Counted from the stretch's first letter, positions 1 to 9,661 are shown. The stretch: 64,000 bases of DNA from Lactobacillus johnsonii (GCF_013487865.1 NZ_CP047409.1:682001-746000), one strand, 5' to 3'. The notes: generated by a model not told the origin, from the sequence alone. Translations and numbers: made by a program.

Positions 1-1
1 A

Positions 2-175
2 CTTAGAACAATAGCAATGGATACCTGGGCTAGTTTAGAGCATGAAATGAAGTATAAGCACCAGATAAAGAATCCCGAAATGATTGGTAAAGAGTTGAAG
101 CGAGTGGCTGATGAATTAGCTTCTTGTGATGTAAGTATGCAGACTTTGCGCCATTTAATTAGAGAGGAAGATTAA
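2..175 (+). CDS. small alarmone synthetase (RelA/SpoT-type GTP pyrophosphokinase), C-terminal end
   Basis: Only the last 57 codons are inside the window. The reading frame is open from base 2 to a TAA. It carries RTIAMDTWASLEHEMKYK, the conserved C-terminal synthetase motif of stand-alone (p)ppGpp synthetases of the RelP/RelQ (YwaC/YjbM) type. These small enzymes transfer pyrophosphate from ATP to GDP/GTP and have no hydrolase or ACT domains; the short tail after the motif fits that. The next gene is a response regulator four bases after the stop, so the three genes are probably cotranscribed. A RelQ gene is often followed by NAD kinase; that is not the case here, which leans towards RelP, but the assignment stays open. 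Confidence 0.8.
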   Translation, partial: LRTIAMDTWASLEHEMKYKHQIKNPEMIGKELKRVADELASCDVSMQTLRHLIREED

Positions 176-179
176 CTTA

Positions 180-845
180 ATGAAAATTTTGCTTGCAGAA
201 GATGAAGAACAACTATCTCGTGTTTTAGTAGCAGCAATGCAGAGTGTTAATTATGAGGTGGATCCTGTTTTTAATGGTCGGGATGCAGTTGAATTTGCTA
301 AGAAAAATTCATATGACGTTATCATCTTAGATATTATGATGCCGGTCATGGATGGAATCACAGCTCTAAAGGAGATTCGCAAGAGTGGCGATAAGACTTA
401 TGTTTTAATGTTAACTGCAAAAGCAGAAGTTGATGACCGAGTAACGGGGTTAGATAGTGGAGCTGATGATTATTTAACTAAGCCATTCTCACTGAAAGAG
501 CTGCTAGCACGTTTACGTTCAAAAGAGCGACGTGATGATCAATATACACCTAATGAGGTTGAAGTCGGAGACCTCGCTTTAAATGTTGCTGAACAAGAGT
601 TAGTCAGTCACAATTCGATTCGTTTAGGAAGTAAAGAAACTCAACTTTTGAATTATTTGATGCTTAATGAAGGAAAAGAATTTTCAAATTCAGATTTACT
701 AGCACATGTTTGGAAAGATGATGAGGAAGCTAGTGAAGAAGTTGTTTGGATTTATATTTCTTACTTAAGACAAAAGTTGCAGTCAATTCAAAGCTCAGTT
801 CAGATTGTCGGTGAAAAAGGTGGTAGTTTTTCCTTAATTAGGTAG
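180..845 (+). CDS. OmpR-family response regulator
   Basis: A 221-residue two-component response regulator. The receiver domain (about 1-118) has the acidic pocket E7/D8, phospho-acceptor D51 in ILDIMMP, T79 and K101 in the TKPF motif. The C-terminal part (about 125-221) is a winged-helix DNA-binding domain ending in the usual YISYLRQKL recognition region. It starts four bases after the alarmone synthetase and the cognate kinase begins 10 bases after its stop. The stimulus and target genes are not visible from sequence. No linked ABC exporter of the bacitracin type lies on this side. Confidence 0.95.
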   Translation: MKILLAEDEEQLSRVLVAAMQSVNYEVDPVFNGRDAVEFAKKNSYDVIILDIMMPVMDGITALKEIRKSGDKTYVLMLTAKAEVDDRVTGLDSGADDYLTKPFSLKELLARLRSKERRDDQYTPNEVEVGDLALNVAEQELVSHNSIRLGSKETQLLNYLMLNEGKEFSNSDLLAHVWKDDEEASEEVVWIYISYLRQKLQSIQSSVQIVGEKGGSFSLIR

Positions 846-855
846 GTGAGCTAAA

Positions 856-2130
856 ATGATCCAAAAGTTTCGTTGGAAATTTATTGGAATGTCAATTGCA
901 GCTTTGTTTATAGTACTCGTAATTACCCTAGGTGCTTTATTAGGAGTTAGCTATACCCAAAGTCATAATGAGGTTGATCGAGTTTTAACAGTCTTAGTAA
1001 ATAATCAGGGACAATTAACTCCTCGAAATGCTAAGCCAGTCTTTGGTAATCAAAAAGATCCAATTAATAAGAATTTTTTGGCAGGCGAATATAATCCGGA
1101 GGCAGTTTTTCAATATCGTTATTTCACTGTTGCCGAGACTCCGCAGAGTAATCCGCGAATAGTAAATGATGACAATGTTTATGATGTTGGACGAGCTGAG
1201 ATTCTTAGTACAAGTAAGAGAATTTTTAAGGATAAGACAACAGATGGCGTAGTGACAATTGGTAATAATCAGTATGCTTACCGTGTTGGAAAAAATCAGA
1301 CTGGTCGTAAATTTATTGTTTATTTGAATGAATCACTGATTTATCATCGTTTTTCGCTACTAGTTAGGGTATCGATTGTTTTAGGAATTGGGGCTTTGAT
1401 TGTTTTTGCACTGGTATTGATTTTGGTTTCTAAAAAAGCGATTGGTCCAATTATTACAACATATCGTAAACAACGTGAGTTTATTACCAATGCTGGCCAT
1501 GAATTAAAAACTCCTTTGGCCATTATTGCTGCTAATACCGAAATGGAAGAAATGTTAGGCAATAATTCTGAATGGAATAAAAGCACTAAGGAACAAGTTG
1601 ATCGATTAACAAGGTTAATTAACCGATTAATTGCACTAGCTCGGACTGGTGAAACCAGTGAAGTGGTCCTAAATAAAGTGAATTTTTCTGAAATTGTTAA
1701 AAAGAATGTCAATAGCTTTAAGTCTGTGATGCAAAAAAATCATCTTAAATATAATGGAATGATTATGCCAGATTTATATGTTAAAGCAGAGAAAAATGTT
1801 TTAAGTGAACTGATTAACATCTTATTAGACAATGCTCGTAAATATTGCGATAAAGATGGGAAAGTGCACGTAACCTTAACTAAAGGAAGGCTAGGAACAA
1901 ATGCCATCTTAAAAGTTGCTAATACTTATAAAGAAGGAAAAGGAAAAGATTATTCGCATTTCTTTGAGCGTTTCTATCGAGAAGATGAATCACACAATTC
2001 AAAGCAATCAGGATTTGGAATTGGATTAGCAATGGCACAAGAGATTGTTCACACATTTCATGGGAAAATTCATGTTAGTCATAAAGATGATATGATTATC
2101 TTTACAGTAATTTTGAAATTAGCAAAATAA
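856..2130 (+). CDS. sensor histidine kinase of the two-component system
   Basis: A 424-residue membrane histidine kinase. Two hydrophobic segments (about 10-33 and 169-192) enclose an extracytoplasmic sensor loop of about 135 residues. The dimerisation/phosphotransfer helix has H215 in NAGHELKTPLAI. The ATP-binding domain has the N box (NILLDNARKY, N326), the F box (FFERFYR) and the G2 box GFGIGLA (386-392). The G1 region reads VANTYKEGKG and lacks the classic DxGxG, a variation seen in this kinase class. It follows the response regulator with an SD (GGTGAG) and is closed by a strong terminator, so it is the last gene of the operon. Confidence 0.94.
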   Translation: MIQKFRWKFIGMSIAALFIVLVITLGALLGVSYTQSHNEVDRVLTVLVNNQGQLTPRNAKPVFGNQKDPINKNFLAGEYNPEAVFQYRYFTVAETPQSNPRIVNDDNVYDVGRAEILSTSKRIFKDKTTDGVVTIGNNQYAYRVGKNQTGRKFIVYLNESLIYHRFSLLVRVSIVLGIGALIVFALVLILVSKKAIGPIITTYRKQREFITNAGHELKTPLAIIAANTEMEEMLGNNSEWNKSTKEQVDRLTRLINRLIALARTGETSEVVLNKVNFSEIVKKNVNSFKSVMQKNHLKYNGMIMPDLYVKAEKNVLSELINILLDNARKYCDKDGKVHVTLTKGRLGTNAILKVANTYKEGKGKDYSHFFERFYREDESHNSKQSGFGIGLAMAQEIVHTFHGKIHVSHKDDMIIFTVILKLAK

Positions 2131-2131
2131 G

Positions 2132-2173
2132 AAAAAGCAGTTAGTTTTCTTTTTTGAAGACTAGCTGCTTTTT
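2132..2173 (+). terminator. Rho-independent terminator after the histidine kinase gene
   Basis: Inverted repeat 2132-2145 / 2160-2173 (AAAAAGCAGTTAGT against ACTAGCTGCTTTTT, one G-U pair) with a 14-base loop and a T-rich 3' side directly after the stop codon. The A-run on the left arm means it could also stop transcription arriving from the pepX side, although pepX ends about 115 bases further on. Confidence 0.9.
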
Positions 2174-2288
2174 GCATACTGTAAATTTTAAAATATTATT
2201 TAAAATAATACCCAATACATTGTTGAACTTGATGTTTCCATATTCTAAACTTCTCCTTATTAATAGTTTGGGATAATCCTATCACTCA

Positions 2289-4673
2289 TTACATCTCATG
2301 AAAAATCAATTGTGTCTTATCTAAATCAATAGTATAAGTTTCGTCTTCTAATGGACGCTTGGTCATTCCTTGATCAGTTGAGTAGATAATTAAACCTAAT
2401 CGGGCACCAGCTGGTAAGCGATAGAAGGTAGGCTGCAATTCAAACTCTAAATTATAGAATTTACCAGGTTCAACTTTTTCGGCATGTTTCATATCTGCAT
2501 AGTTTTGAACATTCATGTGACCTTTAGTAATTAATTTAGCCTTGGTTTCTTTATCAGGAACGAATTCTTTCATTACTTCGGTGCCGAAACGGTAGCCTAA
2601 TTCTTGAATTTGATCGTTAAATGACTTAGGAATTGGGGTAAGACGTTTTCTAGTACCTAAATCAACTAGAGCTACAGAAATTTGTCCTTTAGGAAGAGAA
2701 GTAGAAACACTCATTTTAATCTTAGGACGACCAACTACTGTAACAGTATGAATGAATTCATCAGTTACAAAACGCAATTGTTGATCAAGCCATTTTTCTT
2801 CTCCAGAAATGAAGTCGTACTGCCATTTTCCTTCAGAAATCTTAGCCTCTTTAAAGATTTTTCCACCTTGGTCTGTAAATGAAACTTTATAATTATCTTC
2901 TCCGCCATCTTTTAAGAGACTGCCGCTCTTATCTGGGAAGTAAATTTCTTTTTTACCTAATTCATTATTCCAAGTTGGTTCTTCATGCCAAATGTCAGGT
3001 TGTAAATTATCTTGAATCATTACATCTTCCCATTGCTTGTAAGCATTATTTTTAATGTCTAACAATTCATGACAGAACCATAAGTTCATTAGGTCAGAAA
3101 AGTCAATGGAAAGAAGGTTATTCATGTTGTAGTGAGGACCTTGGTGTAAGAATAGTTTATGTGCGATTGGTAATTTAGAAACTTTTTGCCAAATTTTATA
3201 AACATTCTTAGGCTTAACATTCCAGTCATTAAGACCATGAACTGAAATCCAGGAACATTTAATATTATCAGTGTGATGACGATAATTTCTAGCTTCCCAA
3301 AAGTCAGAATATTGACCAGTTTCACGGTCTGATTTTTCTAAAAGACGCTTTTGCATTGCATCATATTTAGGTTTGATTTTTAGATAGTCACCTGCATCCC
3401 AAAGATTAGACTGACAAGTTTCAGCTAGCATATCTAAGTCTTCTCCTTGGCAAGCCTCTGGCGCAATGACTAAACCATGCTCGCGGTAGTAATCATACCA
3501 AGAAGAAATTGCAGCTTCAGACACTACGGTTTTAAGTCCTTTTACGCCTGTAGTAGCAATTGCAATTTGAAGAGTACCAAGGTATGAACGACCAGTCATT
3601 CCGATATTCCCATTACACCAGGATGCTTTTGTTTCATGCTTTCTAGTTCTGTCAGTATAGGCAATACGGTCACCATGGAGCCATTCAATAATTTCTTTAG
3701 CACTTTCAGTTTCTTCTGGTGCACCAGTAATTCTTAAACCGTCGGAACCGCGTGTTCCAATTGCACCAGCATAAACATTGGCAAATCCACGTGCTAATAA
3801 ATATTCATTTAGAGAATAGGCTGCTTTGTGTACTGCTTCTTCTGTAGCAGCTTGATCTTCACTAGCAGGCTTTTGAGCTTTAGCAGTAGGCATTGCTTCA
3901 TACTTAGGAGAAGTACTCTTAGTCGCATCTTCTAGATTGACATCTACATTGTGGTTTCGTTTTTCATTAGCAATAATTCCGCCAAAGTATGGATCTGCTG
4001 TATAGAGAGCAGGGAACTTGAAGTTGTTTGATTGATAAGGACGAAAGACGGTGACTTGAAGTAAATCAGGTTTACCATCTTCATCAGTATCAAGATCACT
4101 TTCGACATAAACCACTTCACGAATAACCTTACTCATATCAAAAACTGGGAGTGACTTACCATTAAAGTACATAAATTTATTATTACCGTAGAACTGGGTG
4201 AAGTAACCTTTGCCAGCCATATTATCAATGAAAGTTTGGCCATTTTTAGCGCGAGTGTTAAGTAGGCGGTAGAAGACTTTAACTAATTCATTACGATCAA
4301 TTTCTTCTTGATCAGTATAAGGAAGGGCATTAGTCTTCATTCGTGCTAGTGGATCATTTAAGTCATAGTCATAGCCAACATGATAGCCAAGTAATTGCAG
4401 GGCAACATTATAAAATTGGTTACGTGAAATTGAATTAGGATTTTCAGCTAGAAAATCTTTTAAATTTTTATGATCACTAACTGCAAATTCTGCTAATTTG
4501 GCTTCTTTTGCGCCATAAGTTTTGGCTTCAGCAACAGAGTTTTCAACTAGCGTTGCTAAAAGGCCCGAAAAACTATTTTCTTTCCAATCATTAGGTAAGA
4601 AGTTAATAGATTGTAGTTCTTTAACCATTTGGTCAAAGTCTGTTTTTAAATAGCCATATTGATTATATTTCAT
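2289..4673 (-). CDS. pepX: Xaa-Pro dipeptidyl-peptidase PepX
   Basis: A cytoplasmic serine peptidase (MEROPS S15) releasing X-Pro dipeptides from the N-terminus of peptides, central to casein peptide use in lactobacilli. The 794-residue length matches the family. The nucleophile is S363 in GRSYLGT, with likely D483 ([10 protein letters not shown]) and H514 (QGPHYN) completing the triad. The C-terminal jelly-roll domain follows. I chose the ATG at 4673 because AAGGAG lies at the right distance on the minus strand; the in-frame GTG 12 bases upstream overlaps that SD. Monocistronic, convergent with the two-component operon. Confidence 0.97.
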   Translation of the reverse strand: MKYNQYGYLKTDFDQMVKELQSINFLPNDWKENSFSGLLATLVENSVAEAKTYGAKEAKLAEFAVSDHKNLKDFLAENPNSISRNQFYNVALQLLGYHVGYDYDLNDPLARMKTNALPYTDQEEIDRNELVKVFYRLLNTRAKNGQTFIDNMAGKGYFTQFYGNNKFMYFNGKSLPVFDMSKVIREVVYVESDLDTDEDGKPDLLQVTVFRPYQSNNFKFPALYTADPYFGGIIANEKRNHNVDVNLEDATKSTSPKYEAMPTAKAQKPASEDQAATEEAVHKAAYSLNEYLLARGFANVYAGAIGTRGSDGLRITGAPEETESAKEIIEWLHGDRIAYTDRTRKHETKASWCNGNIGMTGRSYLGTLQIAIATTGVKGLKTVVSEAAISSWYDYYREHGLVIAPEACQGEDLDMLAETCQSNLWDAGDYLKIKPKYDAMQKRLLEKSDRETGQYSDFWEARNYRHHTDNIKCSWISVHGLNDWNVKPKNVYKIWQKVSKLPIAHKLFLHQGPHYNMNNLLSIDFSDLMNLWFCHELLDIKNNAYKQWEDVMIQDNLQPDIWHEEPTWNNELGKKEIYFPDKSGSLLKDGGEDNYKVSFTDQGGKIFKEAKISEGKWQYDFISGEEKWLDQQLRFVTDEFIHTVTVVGRPKIKMSVSTSLPKGQISVALVDLGTRKRLTPIPKSFNDQIQELGYRFGTEVMKEFVPDKETKAKLITKGHMNVQNYADMKHAEKVEPGKFYNLEFELQPTFYRLPAGARLGLIIYSTDQGMTKRPLEDETYTIDLDKTQLIFHEM

Positions 4674-4777
4674 TATAAAAAGCACTCCTTTTTGTCTTTT
4701 CTCTTAATTTTTATTTTACTAGTTTTAATTAAATAAAAGAAGAATGAAAGACACTGCTTTTCTCATGCGAAATCTAA

Positions 4778-5692
4778 TTAGATTTTTTTCTCTTTATATT
4801 TATATTTACTTAATCCAGCTTGATGGTTGAAATCCTTACCGTTTAAGTGGAAATGCTCACCATAGATTAAGTTAATAATTTTATATTGACCATGTTTATT
4901 TTTTCCAAAAATTACGTAATCGCTCCATCTATTACGCTCAAAACTATTTTCGAAATTTTTATTAAACTGAACTTCTCGATCTTGGCCGATGACGTCTAAT
5001 TTTACAATAATTAGATTTTCATCTAATTTGGCATATTTTACTACATTAACTTTATTGATTACTGTTTCATCAATTGTTCCTTTGGAAACTTTAAGCTTAA
5101 TTTCTTTAGTCATTACTTTATAGTAATTTTTATCAAGGTATTTTTTTAAGTCTTTTGGTGAATAGTGATGGTTGACATACTTTTCTCTTAAAATTTGACT
5201 ATAAAGATACTGTGCTTGTGCGTAAACTTCAGTAAAATTTGTATCTAAGTCGCCATCTGGATTATCTAATTTAATATTTAGTTTATAAAGCAGGTGCTCG
5301 AAGTTTTTAATTGTAGTATTGGGAGTAAAAAGGCCAAAAGCTGGTGTGACTTTTGGATTGAGACCAAACTTAGTAAGATAAGCAGAATGATATTGTCGTT
5401 TAAGATGGTGGGCTAAGCATATCCCTTCTGTTCCTTTTATGGTGCCATAAATAAACAGAAAAATAAGGGCGATAATATCAATAGGGCCGAAGGAATCAGA
5501 AGACGAGCTACTATCGCTTCCACTTGAACTACTACCTCCGCCTCCGCCTCCACCTCCACTGCCTGTACTACCGCCACCTGTAGATCCCATTGAGGCAAAA
5601 GCAGGTTGATCTGAAACAATAAAAGTACTACTTCCTATAGCTATGCTAGTAGCTAAGCAGAGTAGGGCTAAAAATTTGAAAATTGTTTTCAT
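4778..5692 (-). CDS. secreted/membrane-anchored Gly/Ser-rich protein of unknown function
   Basis: 304 residues, not firmly recognised. The N-terminus is a signal peptide (MKTIFKFLALLCLATSIAIG, probable cleavage near FAS at about 34). Next come a low-complexity Gly/Ser stretch (about 35-66), a hydrophobic segment GPIDIIALIFLFIYGT that should span the membrane, and a charged C-terminal domain of about 210 residues with alternating helices and strands. The C-terminal layout is loosely reminiscent of Tim44-like domains, but that is a guess. It diverges from pepN with about 180 bp between them. The SD on the minus strand is AAGGAAT upstream of ATG 5692. Confidence 0.7.
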   Translation of the reverse strand: MKTIFKFLALLCLATSIAIGSSTFIVSDQPAFASMGSTGGGSTGSGGGGGGGGSSSSGSDSSSSSDSFGPIDIIALIFLFIYGTIKGTEGICLAHHLKRQYHSAYLTKFGLNPKVTPAFGLFTPNTTIKNFEHLLYKLNIKLDNPDGDLDTNFTEVYAQAQYLYSQILREKYVNHHYSPKDLKKYLDKNYYKVMTKEIKLKVSKGTIDETVINKVNVVKYAKLDENLIIVKLDVIGQDREVQFNKNFENSFERNRWSDYVIFGKNKHGQYKIINLIYGEHFHLNGKDFNHQAGLSKYKYKEKKI

Positions 5693-5830
5693 AACCTATT
5701 CCTTCCGACCTTTTTAAATTAAAATAAATTATGTTATCATAATTAAACTAGAATACTACAATAAATGCAATTGTAAATTTAAATTATTTTTAATTTAATC
5801 CAAAAACTGGTAAGTAAGATTTTAATTTCT

Positions 5831-5869
5831 TATAATAAATAGTTGAGAAGTTAAAATATTGGAGGTCAA
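5831..5869 (+). promoter_or_regulatory. pepN -10 region and ribosome-binding site
   Basis: TATAAT at 5831-5836 about 40 bp before the pepN ATG, with only a weak -35 (TGGTAA at the 17-bp position), and a strong GGAGGT SD at 5860-5865. The upstream 120 bp is extremely AT-rich with no clear operator. Confidence 0.5.
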
Positions 5870-5872
5870 AAT

Positions 5873-8407
5873 ATGACAGAAGTAAAACGCTTTTATGAAA
5901 CTTTTCATCCGGAACATTACGATATCTATTTAGATATTAGTCGTGAAAAGAAGAGATTTCATGGTAAGACTGTTGTAATCGGTGAAGCACAAGAAGAATT
6001 AGTCAAACTAAATCAAAAGTACTTAAAGATTACCTCTGTTAGAGTAGATCAAAAGAAGGCTGACTTTAATTACAACGATAAAGATGAAGTAATTAATATT
6101 GAAGCTGGAAAAGTAGGTAAGATGAAAATTGAAGTTGACTTCGAAGGTAAGTTGACTGATACAATGATGGGAATTTATCCTTCTTACTATGAAGTTGATG
6201 GTGAAAAGAAGCAATTAATTGGTACACAATTTGAAACCACCTTTGCTCGTCAAGCCTTCCCATGTGTTGATGAACCAGAAGCAAAAGCTACTTTTGCACT
6301 TGCAATTAAGTTTGATGAAAAACCTGGTGAAAGTATTATTTCTAACCAACCAGAAGAGAAGTTTAAAGATGGGGTTCACTACTTTAAACCAACTCTGCGT
6401 ATGTCTAGTTATTTAGTTGCTTTTGTCTTTGGTGATATGCAAAGAAAATTAACTAAGACAAAATCTGGCGTTGAAATTGGTGTTTTTGCTACGAGAGCTC
6501 ACCAAGCAAAAGAATTAGATTTTGCCTTGGATATTGCTAAGCGTTCAATTGAATTCTTTGAAGATTTCTATGAAACTCCCTATCCATTAGAGCATTCATA
6601 TCAAGTAGCACTTCCTGACTTCTCAGCTGGTGCGATGGAAAACTGGGGTTGTGTAACTTATCGTGAAGCATACTTATTGCTTGATCCGGATAATACTTCA
6701 TTAGAAATGAAGCAATTAGTTGCTACAGTTATTGCCCATGAATTAGCTCACCAATGGTTCGGAGACTTAGTAACTATGAAGTGGTGGGATAATCTATGGC
6801 TTAACGAAAGTTTTGCTAATATGATGGAATATGTGGCTATTGATGCCTTAGAACCAAATTGGAAGATTTGGGAAATGTTCCAAACTTCAGAAGTTCCAGC
6901 AGCTCTCCAAAGGGATGCAACAGACGGTGTTCAATCTGTTCATGTTATGGTTAATGATCCAGCTGAAATTGATGCCTTATTTGACTCAGCTATTGTTTAT
7001 GCAAAGGGATCAAGAATGTTAGTAATGGTTCGTGCCTTACTTGGAGATGAAGCTCTTCGTGAAGGTTTGAAGAACTACTTTGCTGCTCATAAATATGGTA
7101 ATGCAACTGGGGATGACTTATGGAAGGCACTTGGAGAAGCAAGTGGCTTAGACATTGGTGCGATTATGCATTCTTGGCTTGAACAACCAGGTTACCCAGT
7201 AGTAAGCGCAAAAGTTGAAGATGGTAAGTTAGTTTTAACTCAAAAACAATTCTTTATTGGTGAAGGTAAGGAAGTAGGACGTAAGTGGCAAATCCCACTA
7301 AATTCAAACTACGCTGCTGTTCCAAAAATTATGAAGGATGAAAAATTAGTTGTTGGTGATTATGCTGATTTAATTGCTGACAATGGTGTGCCATTCCGTT
7401 TAAATGTAGGTAATAATTCAGACTTCATTGTTAAATATGATAAGACCTTACTTGATGACATTTTGAATCACGTTGATGAATTAGATGCGGTTGATAAATT
7501 GCAATTATTACAAGACTTCAGATTATTAGCTGAAGGTGGTCACATGTCTTATGCAGACATTGTTCCACTTCTTCCTAAATTTGCAGATTCTACTTCACCA
7601 ATTGTTAATAATGCCTTATACAGAATTATGACTACTTTACGTAATTTTGTAACTCCAGATTCTAAGGAAGAAAAAGACTTAAAGAAGCTTTATAATTTGC
7701 TTTCTGAAAAACAAGTTAAGCGTCTAGGATTACTTCCAAAAGCTGGTGAATCTAATGACGATAACTTAACTAGACCATATGTTGTTGCAGCTTCCTTATA
7801 TGCTGGTAATGATGAGACAATTAACGGTCTACATACTATCTATTCAGAACATTCTGATAACTTAGAAGGTATTTCCGCCGATATTAGAAGTGCTGTTTTG
7901 GTTAACGAAGTTAAGAACTTTGGTAACATGACCTTATTTGATAAACTTCTTAAGAAGTATCAAGAAACTTCTGATGCAAGTTTGAAGCAAGACTTGTGTG
8001 CTGGTATTACTTCAACTAAAATGCCTGAAATCATTGATGCAATTGTTGATGACTTTGAAAATTCTGAAATCATTAAGCCACAAGACTTACGTGCGTGGTA
8101 CCGTAATGTTTTAGCTAATCCATTTGGCCAAGAACAAGCTTGGAACTGGATTAGGCTAGAGTGGCCATGGCTTGAAGCAACTGTAGGTGGAGATATGGAA
8201 TTTGCAACCTTTATTACTGTAACTGCAAATATTTTCCATACTGAAGAAAGATTGAATCAATTCAAAGACTTCTTTGAACCAAAGATCAATACTCCAGGCT
8301 TAACTCGTGAAATTAAGATGGATACTAAGGTAATTGAAACTAAGGTTAACTTAGTTAAGAAAGAACAGGTTGCTGTTAACGCTGCCATTGCTAAAGCTGT
8401 TGACTAA
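5873..8407 (+). CDS. pepN: aminopeptidase N (lysyl aminopeptidase) PepN
   Basis: A zinc M1-family aminopeptidase, broad specificity, cytoplasmic. 844 residues, the usual length for lactobacilli. The substrate N-terminus-binding GAMEN motif is at 253-257. The zinc site is HELAH (H289, H293, catalytic E290) with the third ligand E312 in NESFAN. The C-terminal half is the helical ERAP-like domain. It has its own strong SD (GGAGGT) and is followed at once by a terminator, so it is monocistronic. It works with PepX and the other peptidases in this window to degrade oligopeptides imported by Opp. Confidence 0.97.
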   Translation: MTEVKRFYETFHPEHYDIYLDISREKKRFHGKTVVIGEAQEELVKLNQKYLKITSVRVDQKKADFNYNDKDEVINIEAGKVGKMKIEVDFEGKLTDTMMGIYPSYYEVDGEKKQLIGTQFETTFARQAFPCVDEPEAKATFALAIKFDEKPGESIISNQPEEKFKDGVHYFKPTLRMSSYLVAFVFGDMQRKLTKTKSGVEIGVFATRAHQAKELDFALDIAKRSIEFFEDFYETPYPLEHSYQVALPDFSAGAMENWGCVTYREAYLLLDPDNTSLEMKQLVATVIAHELAHQWFGDLVTMKWWDNLWLNESFANMMEYVAIDALEPNWKIWEMFQTSEVPAALQRDATDGVQSVHVMVNDPAEIDALFDSAIVYAKGSRMLVMVRALLGDEALREGLKNYFAAHKYGNATGDDLWKALGEASGLDIGAIMHSWLEQPGYPVVSAKVEDGKLVLTQKQFFIGEGKEVGRKWQIPLNSNYAAVPKIMKDEKLVVGDYADLIADNGVPFRLNVGNNSDFIVKYDKTLLDDILNHVDELDAVDKLQLLQDFRLLAEGGHMSYADIVPLLPKFADSTSPIVNNALYRIMTTLRNFVTPDSKEEKDLKKLYNLLSEKQVKRLGLLPKAGESNDDNLTRPYVVAASLYAGNDETINGLHTIYSEHSDNLEGISADIRSAVLVNEVKNFGNMTLFDKLLKKYQETSDASLKQDLCAGITSTKMPEIIDAIVDDFENSEIIKPQDLRAWYRNVLANPFGQEQAWNWIRLEWPWLEATVGGDMEFATFITVTANIFHTEERLNQFKDFFEPKINTPGLTREIKMDTKVIETKVNLVKKEQVAVNAAIAKAVD

Positions 8408-8432
8408 AATTTGAAAAATAAATAATTAAAAG

Positions 8433-8464
8433 ATGCGCTTTCGGTTTTGAAAGCGCATTTTTGA
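8433..8464 (+). terminator. Rho-independent terminator after pepN
   Basis: Perfect 10-bp stem ATGCGCTTTC (8433-8442) / GAAAGCGCAT (8449-8458), 6-base loop, then a T run. It lies directly between pepN and the HAD phosphatase gene. Confidence 0.95.
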
Positions 8465-8493
8465 TATAATTGAAAAGATAGAGGTGACAGGAC

Positions 8494-9264
8494 TTGGTAA
8501 AAACAATATTTTTTGATGTGGACGGGACGTTAGTTTCTCATAAAACTGATAGCGTTCCAGAAAGTACTAGGAAGGCACTTAAGCTTTTACATGAAAATTG
8601 CTATAAATTAGTGCTAGCTACAGGCCGTGATATGAGTCAATTGAAAAAATTACCAGTCAAAAATTTGAAATTTGACGGTTATTTGACGATGAATGGTCAA
8701 ATTTGTTTAGATGGAAATGGAAAAGAAATTTTTGGTAATCCAATTGATGAGAAGGATACTGAAAGAATGGTCCAATTAATCAAAGAAAAAACTGTTCCAA
8801 TTACTACAATTGGCAAAGAAGGACCTTATATTAATTTTGTAACTGATGAGGTTGTAGCTGCTCAAAAAGCTGTTTCAAGTAAGGTTGCACCCGTTGGTGA
8901 ATACCACGGAGAAAAAGTTTATCAATTTATTGCATATGGAGACCGAGAAAAATTAAAGAATTTAGTGAATGATTTACCTAATTGTAAATTAAGTTGGTGG
9001 AATGAATATGCAGTAGATATCATCTCAAAAGACGGTGGTAAATTAGCTGGTATTGAAAAGTATCTAGACCTGCAAGGTCAAACTTTAGCAGATGCAATGG
9101 CTTTTGGTGATGGGGAAAATGATTTAGAAATGTTAAAAGCTGTTAAACTTGGAGTTGCAATGGGAAACGGCGAAGAGCAAGTAAAGCATATTGCAGACTA
9201 TGTAACTACTGATATTGATGCAGATGGCATCTTTAATGCATGCAAGCACTATAAGTTGATTTAA
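8494..9264 (+). CDS. HAD-superfamily (Cof/YidA-type) phosphatase
   Basis: 256 residues. Motif I is FFDVDGTL with nucleophile D8 and acid/base D10, motif II LATGRD, and motif IV FGDGENDLEML near 205-215. The cap between about residues 80 and 185 is of the C2B (Cof) type. Family members dephosphorylate sugar phosphates, flavin or PLP-related phosphates; the substrate cannot be read from sequence. The start is TTG at 8494, chosen because GAGGTG lies eight bases upstream and no ATG fits. A probable weak hairpin follows at 9270-9303. Confidence 0.9.
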   Translation: MVKTIFFDVDGTLVSHKTDSVPESTRKALKLLHENCYKLVLATGRDMSQLKKLPVKNLKFDGYLTMNGQICLDGNGKEIFGNPIDEKDTERMVQLIKEKTVPITTIGKEGPYINFVTDEVVAAQKAVSSKVAPVGEYHGEKVYQFIAYGDREKLKNLVNDLPNCKLSWWNEYAVDIISKDGGKLAGIEKYLDLQGQTLADAMAFGDGENDLEMLKAVKLGVAMGNGEEQVKHIADYVTTDIDADGIFNACKHYKLI

Positions 9265-9269
9265 AGTAA

Positions 9270-9303
9270 AAGGAATGACAAATATTAGTTGTTGTTCCTT
9301 ATT
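9270..9303 (+). terminator. probable terminator after the HAD phosphatase gene
   Basis: AAGGAA-TG-ACAA pairs with TTGT-TG-TTCCTT (two mismatches in the middle), followed by a T-rich stretch. Weaker than the other terminators here. Confidence 0.55.
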
Positions 9304-9369
9304 TTTATATTCTTAAAAATGGTGTAGATAAAAAATTTAAATTAAAATCAAAAAAATTTAAAAAAGTAA

Positions 9370-9398
9370 TTGACATATAAGTCCCTTTTCCCTATACT
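9370..9398 (+). promoter_or_regulatory. tRNA-Arg promoter
   Basis: TTGACA (9370-9375), 17-bp spacer, TATACT (9393-9398), ending 23 bp before the mature tRNA. Near-consensus, as expected for a stable RNA gene. Confidence 0.88.
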
Positions 9399-9421
9399 AG
9401 AATATGTTCTGTTAAGGAATT

Positions 9422-9495
9422 GGTTTGGTAGCTCAGCTGGATAGAGCAACGGTCTTCTAAACCGTGGGTCGTGAGTTCGAATCTCACCCAAATCA
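9422..9495 (+). tRNA. tRNA-Arg (anticodon TCT)
   Basis: The full cloverleaf folds by eye. Acceptor GGTTTGG / CCAAATC (one G-U pair), D arm GCTC/GAGC, anticodon arm ACGGT/ACCGT with loop CTTCTAA giving anticodon TCT, variable GGGTC, T arm GTGAG-TTCGAAT-CTCAC, discriminator A at 9495. CCA is not encoded. It decodes AGA/AGG arginine codons, which are frequent in this AT-rich genome. Confidence 0.97.
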
Positions 9496-9503
9496 CTGAT
9501 ATG

Positions 9504-9529
9504 ACGCTCCGTATGGGGCGTTTTTTTTT
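9504..9529 (+). terminator. terminator after tRNA-Arg
   Basis: ACGCTCC (9504-9510) / GGGGCGT (9515-9521) with a GTAT loop and nine T residues. It isolates the tRNA from glmS. Confidence 0.93.
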
Positions 9530-9546
9530 GTGCAATTTTTCTACTT

Positions 9547-9661
9547 TTGATATAGACCAATTGCAGATAAAACATCTTGACCAATTTATTTAATAGGGTT
9601 ATTATTGCTAATATAACAACAAAATAAATATAGTCCATTTAAATAAAATGAACTATACCAA
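9547..9661 (+). promoter_or_regulatory. glmS promoter with NagR/DasR-like (dre-type) operator sequences
   Basis: The promoter is TTGACC (9577-9582), 17-bp spacer, TATTAT (9600-9605). Just upstream, TTGATATAGACCAA (9547-9560) is an imperfect palindrome resembling the dre operator of GntR-family amino-sugar regulators. GACCAATT recurs over the -35 and a TATACCAA half-site lies at 9654-9661 beside the SD. No glmS ribozyme core is visible in the short leader. Regulation by a NagR-type repressor is an inference. Confidence 0.45.

Noticed and set aside
1344-1712. 122-codon ORF opposite the histidine kinase gene
   Set aside because: Antisense shadow over the conserved kinase core; no SD.
5437-5619. 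60-codon minus-strand ORF inside the Gly/Ser-rich gene
   Set aside because: Frame shadow of the low-complexity repeat of the real gene.
9348-9638. 96-codon minus-strand ORF across the tRNA
   Set aside because: It contains the GEIRTHDPRFRRPLLYPAELP-type peptide produced by reading a tRNA gene antisense; a well-known artefact.
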